A stretch of 64,000 bases of DNA. Origin: Naasia sp. SYSU D00057. GTDB lineage: Bacteria; Actinomycetota; Actinomycetes; Actinomycetales; Microbacteriaceae. The position numbers and the translations under genes are program-made. Under the pieces are notes generated by a model, which was not told where the DNA came from, ran no database searches, and saw only the letters and a list, made by a program, of their open reading frames with translations. Numbering within the stretch: the first letter of the stretch is position 1; each line of letters begins with the position of its first letter. The stretch covers positions 1,426,001 to 1,490,000 of the forward strand of contig NZ_JAFMSZ010000001.1 in the NCBI RefSeq assembly GCF_017916505.1, in the 5' to 3' direction. Positions 56,801 through 63,862 of this stretch are shown here, one piece after another.

Positions 56801-58410
56801 GCGTTTCGTCGACCAGCACCGACCTGCGGCTGAGCGCGTCCTTCACCCGCCCGTCGAGCGGCACCGCCTACCTCGGCGTCTACGGCCGGCGCATTGGCAG
56901 CGACCACTACCGCGCCCGCGCCACGGTGAACGCGAGCGGAGCGGTCGCCCTGCAGCTGCAGCGCGGCACCACCACCCTGCGCTCGGGCACGGTGACGGGC
57001 CTGACGTTCAACACCGGCGACACCCTGCAGTTCCGAGTGCAGGTGACCGGCACCAACCCGACCACGTTCCAGGCCAAGGTCTGGAAGGCGGGCGGCACGG
57101 AGCCGGCGAACTGGACGCTGACCACGACCGACACCACCGCCGCCCTCCAGGCGGCCGGCTCGATCGGGCTCTACTCCTACTACAGCAGCGGCTCGACCCC
57201 GAGCCCGCTGGTCGTCAGCTGGGACAACCTCTCGGCGAGCTCGGTGGGCGGCGGCACGCCGACCAACACGCCCCCGCAGGCGTCGTTCACGAGCACCGCG
57301 AACGGCCTCACGGCGAGCTTCAACGGCTCGGGCTCGACGGATGCCGACGGCACCATCGCGTCCTACGCCTGGCAGTTCGGCGACGGCACGACCGGCACCG
57401 GAGCGACTCCGAGCCACGCCTACGCCACGGCCGGCACCTACCCGGTGACGCTCACGGTGACCGACAACGGCGGCGCGACGCACTCCGTCTCCCGCCAGGT
57501 GACGGTCGCGTCCACCCCGCCGGCGAACGCGGCTCCCACGGCCTCGTTCACCACCACGGTGGCCGGGCTCGGCGTGAACGTGAACGGCAGCGGCTCCACC
57601 GACTCGGACGGCACCATCGCGTCCTACTCGTGGAACTGGGGCGACAACACCGCGGCCGGCACCGGCGCGACGGCGACCCACACCTACGCGGCGGCAGGCA
57701 CCTACACGGTGACCCTCACCGTCACGGACAACGGCGGCGCCACCGCGACGACCACCCGCCAGGTGACCGTCACCTCCGCTCCCCCGGCCGGCGGCCCGCT
57801 CGCCGCGGACACCTTCGGGCGCACCGCGACGAACAGTCTCGGCACGGCGGAGACCGGCGGCGCCTGGACCGTCTCCGGAACGGCCTCCAACTACTCGGTG
57901 AACGGCGGGACGGGCAAGTTCTCGACCGCGGCGGGCGCCGAGCGGATCGCCTACCTCAACTCCGTCTCGTCGAACAGCACCGACCTCCGGGTCAGCGCGG
58001 CGTTCAACCGGCAGACCACGGGCACCGTCTACCTGGGCGTCTACGGCCGCCGGGTGGGCACCGAGTTCTACCGGGCCCGCGTCGTGGTGAGCGCGAGCGG
58101 GGCCGCCACGCTGCAGCTGCAGCGGGGCACCACGACCCTCCGGTCGATCACGATCCCGAACGTGAGCTTCGCGACCGGCGACACCCTCCAGTTGCGTCTT
58201 CAGGTGACCGGCACCAACCCGACGACCATCCAGGCCAAGGTCTGGGAGGGCGCCACGGAGCCGACCGCCTGGACGCTGACGACCACCGACACGACCGCCG
58301 CCCTCCAGACGGCCGGATCGATCGGGCTGTACTCCTACTACAGCAGCGGCTCGACCCCGAGCCCGGTCGTCGTCAACTGGGACAACTTGACCGCCTCCCG
58401 GGTCCAGTGA
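53851..58410 (+). CDS. Secreted modular LTD-CotH-PKD protein
   Basis: The 1519-residue protein has a Sec signal peptide ending FVGTAPAFA. Then come a lamin-tail domain (about 35-170, VVISELNYHAVSDLDGDDF), a linker domain, a CotH kinase-like domain (about 300-660, with IRGGTSRTLDKNNWKVELPK and MWHWDLDLTFGP near 555) and a second lamin-tail domain (680-800). The C-terminal part has PKD domains near 836, 1138 and 1225 (SWNWGDNTAAGTGATATHTY) and two concanavalin-like modules at 927-1130 and 1313-1519 (ADTFGRT, IGLYSYYSSGSTPSP). It has no sorting signal or membrane tail. AAGGA precedes the ATG. CotH domains can phosphorylate proteins; the rest suggests binding of polysaccharide or surfaces. Confidence 0.9.
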   Translation: MTVGRSRRAVSTVAIASTLAGGLVFVGTAPAFAEPGGVVISELNYHAVSDLDGDDFIELANTSDAPIDMSGWAFSAGITGVFPAGTVIPAGGRFVAGKDAVQFQATYGFAPDFVYGGNLSNGGEQVSLSTADPVANPTAVLIDTVTYADVAPWPGSPDAQGPSLELRDLMSDNTVAENWGPSTGTGGTPKAKNSLEGSSAPGTISDVAASPQRPAPNQAVQVTAKLPTGATATLKYKVMFGADVSVPFVDDLASPGGANDGVYAASIPGQAAGSLIRYRIEATAGGQPVSFPVAGDTINYKGVVVTNPAASTELPTIEWFMEDSVYEDLRANHREDDVQGAAVWSYNGEVIDNVLMNIRGGTSRTLDKNNWKVELPKGYEWTMGGALPYPLDEFALQNYVNPYADMAWQTVDEAGARGLTILPVRTQRNGSFWSLGRIMETEDGAWRDAQGVDDWAIYKGDGGAVGRSTSAATLAASGWLDKKTREDEDFTDVWTLSNTVDAAPSAAQQAWIYQNVNVPELINYMAINSITRHYDSGWHNWWLARDTEGTGRWEMWHWDLDLTFGPPSADGKGTFLTPDSGNNFTEAMLAYPEFREMFHRRLRTLADQFLPVGEYEALHDTIRDRTLQEWRLDNTAWGTRNSFYTPERSRARLLEGLTDRRNVINSNTAPNGPVPTSQSADAAVVINEIMYSSANASGDWLELANPSNTAVDISGWTISDGINLTVQAGTVIPANSRMVFVEDDAAFRAAYPAGNRLVGGEFGGGLSANGETLTLKAGDRVVDAVTYGAAAPWPAATGGPSLELVSPTADNADPANWRATAGANGTPGLANAGATPNNPAPTASFTNTVSGLQVSVDGSASSDTNGTIASHSWNWGDNTAAGTGATATHTYATAGTYTVTLTVTDNGGATATSTASVTVGGTTPPPTGTLAADTFGRTSTNSLGTAEVGGAWTVTGTSSNYAVNNGTAKFTTAAGSERIGYLNGVSSTSTDLRLSASFTRPSSGTAYLGVYGRRIGSDHYRARATVNASGAVALQLQRGTTTLRSGTVTGLTFNTGDTLQFRVQVTGTNPTTFQAKVWKAGGTEPANWTLTTTDTTAALQAAGSIGLYSYYSSGSTPSPLVVSWDNLSASSVGGGTPTNTPPQASFTSTANGLTASFNGSGSTDADGTIASYAWQFGDGTTGTGATPSHAYATAGTYPVTLTVTDNGGATHSVSRQVTVASTPPANAAPTASFTTTVAGLGVNVNGSGSTDSDGTIASYSWNWGDNTAAGTGATATHTYAAAGTYTVTLTVTDNGGATATTTRQVTVTSAPPAGGPLAADTFGRTATNSLGTAETGGAWTVSGTASNYSVNGGTGKFSTAAGAERIAYLNSVSSNSTDLRVSAAFNRQTTGTVYLGVYGRRVGTEFYRARVVVSASGAATLQLQRGTTTLRSITIPNVSFATGDTLQLRLQVTGTNPTTIQAKVWEGATEPTAWTLTTTDTTAALQTAGSIGLYSYYSSGSTPSPVVVNWDNLTASRVQ

Positions 58411-58412
58411 AC

Positions 58413-58493
58413 CTCAGTCGGCGGGGCGGGAGGCCCGCCGGCTGAGCCAACGGAGGTCCCCGGTGCTCCGCCCCTGCGGCGGACACCGGGGAC
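58413..58493. terminator. Two successive hairpin terminators
   Basis: CTCAGTCGGCGGG (58413-58425) pairs with CCCGCCGGCTGAG (58434-58446) with one mismatch, starting two bases after the CotH protein stop. GTCCCCGGTG (58456-58465) pairs with CACCGGGGAC (58484-58493). A 77-bp repeat locus follows. Confidence 0.75.
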
Positions 58494-58555
58494 TTCCATG
58501 TCTGCGGCCGCCCTCAGCAGGCCCGTCCTTCGGTTCAGCAAACACCGACGTGCGG

Positions 58556-58675
58556 TTCAGCAGGCACGGAAGTGGTCCAGCAGGCGAACGACGTGCGCTT
58601 CAGCAGGCACGGAAGTGGTCCAGCAGGCGAAATCGGACCGGATTCGCCTGCTGAACCTCCGCTGTTCCTGCTGAA
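58556..58675. repeat. 77-bp nested-palindrome repeat, locus C (one unit plus a partial copy)
   Basis: The complete unit is 58599-58675, starting TTCAGCAGG and ending CCTGCTGAA. Inside, CAGCAGGCGAA pairs with TTCGCCTGCTG. The first 33 bases are repeated exactly at 58556-58588. The locus lies between the convergent CotH-protein and manA genes. Confidence 0.85.
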
Positions 58676-58714
58676 CCCCTCAGCCCGGCGCCGCACAGCC
58701 GCCGGACGCGGGCG

Positions 58715-59974
58715 TCAGCGGTTGACGGTGGCGAGGAAGACGATGCCGTCGCCGGCGATCTCGAGCTCACCCTCGTCGGGGGTCACGAAGGCGGCTTCGC
58801 CCGGCCGCAGCTGCGTTCCGGACGCCCGGCCGTTGACCGTGACGGTGCCGCCGAGGGCGAGCAGGATGCCCGGCCCCGGCAGCGGGACCTGCTCGGCCGG
58901 CTCTCCTGCGAGCTGATAGCCGTGCTCTGCGCCCGCGGCGCCCACGGCGATGCGGACGAGCAGGAAGTCGGGCACGTCCGGGCGGTACACCTCGACGCCG
59001 GTGCGGCCTCCCTCGGCCCGCAGCAGCGGCGCGGGCACCGGCTCGAAGCGGACGACCTTCTGCAGCTCGGCGGTGTCGACGTGCTTCCCGGTGAGGCCGC
59101 CGCGGAGCACGTTGTCGGATGCCGCCATGATCTCGATCGCGAGGCCGCGGAGGTACGCGTGGATGTTGCCCGAGGGCAGGTAGAGCGCCTGCCCCTGGGG
59201 CAGGCTCACGCGGTTCATCAGCAGCGCGACGAGGATCCCCGGGTCGCCCGGGTGCAGCTCGGCGAGCTCGTGCAGGGTCGCGTACTCCCGCGCGTAGCTG
59301 GTGGACGAGGGCGCGCGGCCGGCGGCACGGATGACCGCGTCCATCGTCGCGCGCGCCTCGTCGCCACCCTCGAACGCGAACTCGAGGACGCGCCGGAGCG
59401 CCGCGTCGGGCGTGCCGTTCAGCTTGTCGGCGAGCGCCTGCAGCAGGTCGGCGTCCCGCTGGTCGCCACCGACCGAAGCGTAGGTCCGCAGCTCGAGGAG
59501 CAGGACCCGCGTGAAGGAGAGGTCGCGGAACCCGGCGAGCGCCTCGAACGTGTCGCTGAGCGCGTAGACCAGCTCCGGCTTGGCGCCCTCGTCCTTGTAC
59601 ATCCGATGCCCGGCGTCGAGCGGGACGCCCGCCGCGTTCTCGCGCGCGAAGCCCTCGCGGGCCTGCTCCGGGGAGGGGTGCGCCTGGATGGACAGCGGCT
59701 GGTCCGCAGCGAGCACCTTCAGCAGGAACGGGAGCGTGTCGCTCGTCCGGTCGGGTCCGAGTGCACGGGCGGGGTCGGCCGCGATGAACGCGTCGAGCGT
59801 CTCGAAGTTCCCGGCGGTGCCGGGGTCGACGATCCGGCTGGGGGCGAGCGGATGGGCGCCCAGCCACAGCTCCGCCTCCGGTCCCCCGGAGGGCCGGCGT
59901 CCGAGCAGCTCCGCGATGGCGCTCGGCGAGCCCCACGCGTAGTCCTTGGGCGTGTTGGTGATGCCTACAAACAC
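58715..59974 (-). CDS. manA: Mannose-6-phosphate isomerase, class I (second copy)
   Basis: The 419-residue cupin enzyme starts VFVGITNTPKDYAWGSPSAI and has IQAHPSPEQA, KPELVYAL, ALYLPSGNIHAYLRG and SDNVLRGGLTGKH, with TDTAELQKVVRF-like segments near. It interconverts mannose-6-phosphate and fructose-6-phosphate for GDP-mannose or glycolysis. The GTG has GGAGG six bases upstream. It is a close paralogue of the copy at 23.9 kb; this one is more likely the housekeeping enzyme. Confidence 0.93.
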   Translation of the reverse strand: MFVGITNTPKDYAWGSPSAIAELLGRRPSGGPEAELWLGAHPLAPSRIVDPGTAGNFETLDAFIAADPARALGPDRTSDTLPFLLKVLAADQPLSIQAHPSPEQAREGFARENAAGVPLDAGHRMYKDEGAKPELVYALSDTFEALAGFRDLSFTRVLLLELRTYASVGGDQRDADLLQALADKLNGTPDAALRRVLEFAFEGGDEARATMDAVIRAAGRAPSSTSYAREYATLHELAELHPGDPGILVALLMNRVSLPQGQALYLPSGNIHAYLRGLAIEIMAASDNVLRGGLTGKHVDTAELQKVVRFEPVPAPLLRAEGGRTGVEVYRPDVPDFLLVRIAVGAAGAEHGYQLAGEPAEQVPLPGPGILLALGGTVTVNGRASGTQLRPGEAAFVTPDEGELEIAGDGIVFLATVNR

Positions 59975-60092
59975 GGTTCCCCTCCTCGCGGGTGGCTTTG
60001 ATCAAACTACCAACCGCCTTGGGCGCCGCTCGGACCGAGGCTTAGCCTCGTTGCGGCTTCCCAGCCTCGGCATCACACGCAATGGAGCTTCG

Positions 60093-61295
60093 ATGACACT
60101 GGACACTGTCGCCCCCGCCGTCTTCACCACCCTGACGAGCGACTTCTACGGCTACGAGGACCTCCTCGCCGACCGGGAGAAGCAGGTCCTCGCGGACCTG
60201 CGCGACTACCTGGAGCGCGAGGTGCGCCCCATCGTCGACGACCACTGGGAGCGGGCCGAGTTCCCGTACGAGGTGATGAAGCCGCTCGCCGACCTGCGCC
60301 TGTTCGCGATGCCGTGGGCGGAGACCCGGCCGTTCGAGAACTCCGCCGTCTTCCGCGGCTTCGTCGCCCTCGAGCTCGCCCGGATCGACGCGTCGATCGC
60401 CACCTTCGTCGGCGTGCAGAACGGCCTAGCCATGGGGTCGATCAGCGTCGGCGGCGATGAGACGCAGCGACGCGAGTGGCTGCCGAGGATGGCGACGGCC
60501 GACGTCATCGGCGCCTTCGGCCTCACCGAGCCGCTGTCCGGGTCCGACTCGGCGCAGGGCCTCCGCACGATCGCGACGCGGGACGGCGACGACTGGATCC
60601 TCAACGGGTCGAAGCGCTGGATCGGCAACGCCACCTTCAGCGACATCACGATCATCTGGGCGAAGAGCGCCGAGGACGGCCAGGTGAAGGGCTTCCTCGT
60701 CCCCACCTCGACCCCCGGCTACCGGGCCACGAAGATCGAGGGCAAGCAGAGCCTGCGGATCGTGCAGAACGCCGACATCACGCTCGACAACGTGCGCGTG
60801 CCGGAGAGCCACCGCCTGCAGAACGCGAACACCTTCAAGGACACCGCCAAGGTGCTGCGCCTCACGCGCGCCGAGGTGGCGTGGGCGGCCGTCGGCAACG
60901 CGGTCGGCGCCTACGAGGCGGCGGTCAAGTACACCGGCGAGCGCGTGCAGTTCGGCAAGCCGATCGCATCCCACCAGCTCGTGCAGGACCTCCTCGTGCG
61001 CAGCCTCGGCAACATCACCGCCTCCCTCGGCATGGTGGTGCGCGTGTCGCAGCTGCTCGACGAGGGCAGGCAGAAGGACGAGCACGCCGCCCTCGCGAAG
61101 GCGTTCGCGACGGTGCGGATGCGCGAGACGGTGGGCTGGTGCCGGGAGGCGCTCGGCGGCAACGGCATCCTCCTCGACCACGGCGTCGCGCGGCACATGG
61201 CGGACGCCGAGGCCATCTACTCCTACGAGGGCACCCGCGAGATGAACACCCTCATCGTGGGCCGCGCGATCACGGGCAAGGCCGCCTTCGTCTGA
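60093..61295 (+). CDS. Acyl-CoA dehydrogenase (glutaryl-CoA dehydrogenase-like)
   Basis: The 400-residue flavoprotein has GAFGLTEPLSGSDSAQGLRT, NGSKRWIGNATFSDI, RVQFGKPIASHQLVQDLL, LGGNGILLDHGVARHMAD and the catalytic Glu in YSYEGTREMNTLIVGRAITG. The pattern is closest to glutaryl-CoA dehydrogenases, yet the acyl group is not certain. GGAG lies six bases before the ATG. It stands alone, with no electron-transfer or CoA-ligase gene next to it. Confidence 0.88.
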   Translation: MTLDTVAPAVFTTLTSDFYGYEDLLADREKQVLADLRDYLEREVRPIVDDHWERAEFPYEVMKPLADLRLFAMPWAETRPFENSAVFRGFVALELARIDASIATFVGVQNGLAMGSISVGGDETQRREWLPRMATADVIGAFGLTEPLSGSDSAQGLRTIATRDGDDWILNGSKRWIGNATFSDITIIWAKSAEDGQVKGFLVPTSTPGYRATKIEGKQSLRIVQNADITLDNVRVPESHRLQNANTFKDTAKVLRLTRAEVAWAAVGNAVGAYEAAVKYTGERVQFGKPIASHQLVQDLLVRSLGNITASLGMVVRVSQLLDEGRQKDEHAALAKAFATVRMRETVGWCREALGGNGILLDHGVARHMADAEAIYSYEGTREMNTLIVGRAITGKAAFV

Positions 61296-61408
61296 TCGAC
61301 GCGCACGTTCCGGTGATCGAGGAGCCCGCGCAGCGGACGCCTCGAAACCCTCGACGGACCCGGGGAGCGAACCACCGAGGTGGCTGCTTCCCGAGACACG
61401 TCACGCGG

Positions 61409-61486
61409 TTTCGAGACGCGGGCCTCCGGCCCGCTCCTCAACCACCGGAATGCGGGCGGCCTCCGGCGCGCTCCTCAACCACCGGG
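61409..61486. repeat. Short hairpin repeat with CTCCTCAACCACCGG end (about 1.8 copies)
   Basis: Copy 1 runs TTTCGAGACGCGGGCCTCC... to CTCCTCAACCACCGG (61409-61449), with GCGGGCC/GGCCCGC forming a hairpin. A shorter copy ends identically at 61486. A related but altered segment lies at 61346-61380. From memory, similar sequences are scattered in Microbacteriaceae genomes. They fill most of the 210-bp gap after the acyl-CoA dehydrogenase gene. Confidence 0.65.
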
Positions 61487-61505
61487 GTGACCCGGGGCGG
61501 CGCCG

Positions 61506-62186
61506 CTACACCTCGATCGCGCCGCCGCGTTCCTCGAGGTGCCGCCGGAGGGTGAGGGTCGGGTCCTCGGCCTGCCGGCGCCGGTAGTCCGCGAACGCGA
61601 ACTGGGCGCGCAGGCTCTCCCCCGCCCGCATCCGGTCGGCCTGCGCGGTCTCCACCTCCTGGATCCGCGCCGCCGCCTCCAGCACCTCGTCGCGCCGCTC
61701 GGGACCGAGGACGAGGACACCGTCGTCGTCGCCGACCACCCAGTCGTCGTCGGTGACCGCGACGCCGTCGAGGAACGCGGACCGCATCGCGCGCCCGGCC
61801 GGCGGCACCCGCCGCGGCCCGAAGGACCGTGCGCCCAGGCTGTGCAGCGGCAGCCCGATCTCGCGAAGCTGCCCGGTGTCGCGGTGCCGTCCCCAGACCA
61901 CCGCGCCGGCGAGACCGGCCTCCCGCGCCTCCAGAAGGATCAGGTCCCCGACGCACGCCTCGTCCTCGCGCCCGCCGTTGTCAATGACGAGGACGGCGCC
62001 GGGCGGAGCGTCATCGATGACCTCGAGGAACACGTCGACGCTGCCGAGGTGCGTGACGGGGCGAGCAGGCCCCGAGAACGGGCGGCCGGGCAGCAGCGGC
62101 AGCAGCGCGGCGGGCGCCATGCGGGCCGGATCGCCGACGCGCAGCGAGGCGTCGGCGACCGCGGCGGTGGGAAGGACGGATGCCAT
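61506..62186 (-). CDS. RraA/HMG-aldolase-family protein
   Basis: The 226-residue protein has the RraA fold: LGSVDVFLEVIDDAPPGAVL, VIDNGGREDEACVGDLI, VVWGRHRDTGQLREIGLPLH with the Gly-x-x-Arg-Asp metal-site motif, and VVGDDDGVLVLGPERRDEVL. Family members are either RNase E inhibitors or class II 4-hydroxy-4-methyl-2-oxoglutarate aldolases; the intact Arg-Asp makes an aldolase or oxaloacetate decarboxylase plausible. It stands alone. Confidence 0.82.
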   Translation of the reverse strand: MASVLPTAAVADASLRVGDPARMAPAALLPLLPGRPFSGPARPVTHLGSVDVFLEVIDDAPPGAVLVIDNGGREDEACVGDLILLEAREAGLAGAVVWGRHRDTGQLREIGLPLHSLGARSFGPRRVPPAGRAMRSAFLDGVAVTDDDWVVGDDDGVLVLGPERRDEVLEAAARIQEVETAQADRMRAGESLRAQFAFADYRRRQAEDPTLTLRRHLEERGGAIEV

Positions 62187-62289
62187 GCGGTCTCCTCATC
62201 GTTCTGCCCCGAGTCTGGCCGAGCAGCGCCCGCCACGGGTGCCGTCCTCCGTCGGGATCCCGCCATCCGCTCCGCCCCGCCCACGGACA

Positions 62290-62377
62290 CGTAACAAATC
62301 AAGGAGAAATTCGCCGGAGGGGCCCTCCTGCCGCATGCAGGGGCTCCCAGATGCCCGTTTTCCCTTGAACTGTTACG
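62290..62377. repeat. 88-bp element with terminal inverted repeats, copy 2
   Basis: It starts CGTAACAAATCAAGGAGAAA and ends TTCCCTTGAACTGTTACG, a clear terminal inverted repeat. The core has GGAGGGGCCC and CCGCATGC, the latter at exactly the same offset as in copy 1 (38377-38464). It lies 27 bases beyond the stop of the SRPBCC gene, in the 218-bp gap before the RraA-like gene. Confidence 0.75.
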
Positions 62378-62404
62378 CCCCACCCGGCGCAGCGGCGGGG
62401 GCGC

Positions 62405-62824
62405 TCAGCCGGCGGAGGTGTCCTCCCGCGACTCGAGCAGGCGCTTCAGGGTCGCGAGGTCCGCCTCGACGGCGGCGGTGTCTGCCGCGAACTCCTCGTC
62501 CGTCATGCCGTCGGCCCGCCGCAGGGTGAACACCACGTCGCAGGCCGCGTCCCCATCCCGCAGGACGCGCATGGGGTTGTCGAACACTCGCCCGTCGGCC
62601 AGCGTCACCTGGTGGTCGAGCACCCCGTACTCGTTGCGCGGGGCGAAGGCGACCTCGATCGGCCCCATCGGGGACTCGGCGAGCCACCGCCCGTCGACCT
62701 GCTCGATCGAGCCGGAGAGACCGGCGGCCCACCGCGGCAGGTTCGCGGGGTTCCCGGCGAAGTCGTACACGGACGCCGCGTCCCGCTCGATGCGGATGCC
62801 GAGGTGCCGGGTCTCCCGGCTCAT
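62405..62824 (-). CDS. SRPBCC-superfamily protein
   Basis: The 139-residue protein has the START/polyketide-cyclase-like layout: a first strand (RHLGIRIERDAASVYDFAGN), PANLPRWAAGLSGSIEQVDG, and VDHQVTLADG-type strands, ending with a long helix (VEADLATLKRLLESREDT). Such proteins form a hydrophobic pocket; the ligand is unknown. The ATG starts one base after the stop of a tiny zinc-ribbon gene, so the two are probably co-expressed. Confidence 0.72.
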   Translation of the reverse strand: MSRETRHLGIRIERDAASVYDFAGNPANLPRWAAGLSGSIEQVDGRWLAESPMGPIEVAFAPRNEYGVLDHQVTLADGRVFDNPMRVLRDGDAACDVVFTLRRADGMTDEEFAADTAAVEADLATLKRLLESREDTSAG

Positions 62825-62825
62825 C

Positions 62826-62969
62826 TCAGCGGCCGGCCTGGGCGGCGCAGATCGGGCACTTCCCGTCGGGACCCAGTGTCGCCCACCAGTGCTTGGCGCA
62901 CATCGGCTGCGTCGGCGGCAGCTCCTCCCGAGGGCCGGCTCCGGGATCCGGCACAGCACGCCTGGTCAT
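62826..62969 (-). CDS. 47-residue zinc-ribbon-like protein
   Basis: The product has Cys24 and His27 (MCAKHWWATLG) and Cys38 and Cys41 (KCPIC), a likely zinc site, after a Pro-rich start. It ends one base before the SRPBCC gene. TACACT lies eight bases before the ATG on the reverse strand. It is short but coherent; the function is unknown. Confidence 0.55.
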   Translation of the reverse strand: MTRRAVPDPGAGPREELPPTQPMCAKHWWATLGPDGKCPICAAQAGR

Positions 62970-63055
62970 GGCCTGCGAGTGTACGCGCGGTCGGCGGCGA
63001 GCGGCAGGCGCTTGCGGAGCCCCGGCGCCGCGGCTAGCGGTGCGCGGACCCGCGG

Positions 63056-63304
63056 CTAGCGGTGCGCGAGCGGGCTCTGCGGTGCGGCGCTGCGGCGCGG
63101 CGCGACCGGCTTCTCCGGAGCGACGGGCGGCCACGCGTCGGCCCGCGGCGGCTGGATCGAGCCGCGTCCGAGCGTGCGCACGAACTCCTCGTCCTTGCGG
63201 TGCGTCTCCGCGACCTTCACGGCGCGGCCGATGACGACTCCGAGCACGACACTGATCAGCATCCAGGCCCCGAGCCCGATCAGCACGATCCCCCACCATG
63301 GCAT
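63056..63304 (-). CDS. Small membrane protein with cytoplasmic tail
   Basis: The 82-residue product has one membrane helix (WWGIVLIGLGAWMLISVVLG) and a basic, Pro/Ala-rich tail (HRKDEEFVRTLGRGSIQPPR). AACGAT lies six bases before the ATG on the reverse strand. Its last codons and stop are duplicated just downstream (about 63037-63053). No family is recognised. Confidence 0.55.
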   Translation of the reverse strand: MPWWGIVLIGLGAWMLISVVLGVVIGRAVKVAETHRKDEEFVRTLGRGSIQPPRADAWPPVAPEKPVAPRRSAAPQSPLAHR

Positions 63305-63381
63305 GCCCTTATCGTTCCAGCGCCGGACGGGGTACACACTCCCCACTGCGGGGGACGGGACGGCGCTGGCAGGATGGCCGC

Positions 63382-63768
63382 ATGCGGATCAACAAGGTGC
63401 ACCACATCGCGGTGATCGCCACCGACTACGAGCGGTCGAAGGCGTTCTACACCGAGATGCTGGGCTTCACCGTGCTGTCCGAGGTGTACCGCGAGGAGCG
63501 GGACTCGTGGATGGGCGACTTCGCTCTCAACGGCGAGTACCTGCTCGAGCTCTTCTCGTTCCCGTCTCCCCCGCCCCGCTCGACCGGTCCGGAGTCGACC
63601 GGCCTGCGCCACCTCGCATTCGAGGTGGACGACGTCGCGGCCGCCCTCGACGAGCTGGCCGGCAAGGGCGTGCGCTGCGAGGAGCTGCGCACCGACCCGC
63701 ACACCGGCAAGCGCATGGCGTTCTTCTTCGACCCGGACGGGCAGCCGCTCGAGCTCTACGAGCGCTGA
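63382..63768 (+). CDS. VOC-family (glyoxalase I-like) protein
   Basis: The 128-residue protein has two beta-alpha-beta-beta-beta units and four likely metal ligands: His in VHHIAVIATDYERSKAFYTE, Glu in GEYLLELFSFP, His in LRHLAFEVDDV and Glu in QPLELYER. It is closest to YaeR/GloA2-type proteins, which bind a divalent metal; the substrate is unproven. CAGGAT lies six bases before the ATG, fitting a leaderless start. Confidence 0.85.
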   Translation: MRINKVHHIAVIATDYERSKAFYTEMLGFTVLSEVYREERDSWMGDFALNGEYLLELFSFPSPPPRSTGPESTGLRHLAFEVDDVAAALDELAGKGVRCEELRTDPHTGKRMAFFFDPDGQPLELYER

Positions 63769-63862
63769 CGCCGCCGCCCGCGTCGACCGCTCGATCCCCG
63801 GCCGGCGGGGCAGGCCGAGGACCCCGGCCGTGCGCGACGCGTGACCGGACCCGCCAGCCGGA

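Noticed and set aside
53779-57681. 1300-codon open frame on the strand opposite the LTD-CotH gene
   Set aside because: It is the mirror of a clear secreted protein in high-GC DNA, rich in Arg/Gly/Val, without a signal peptide or any recognised motif.
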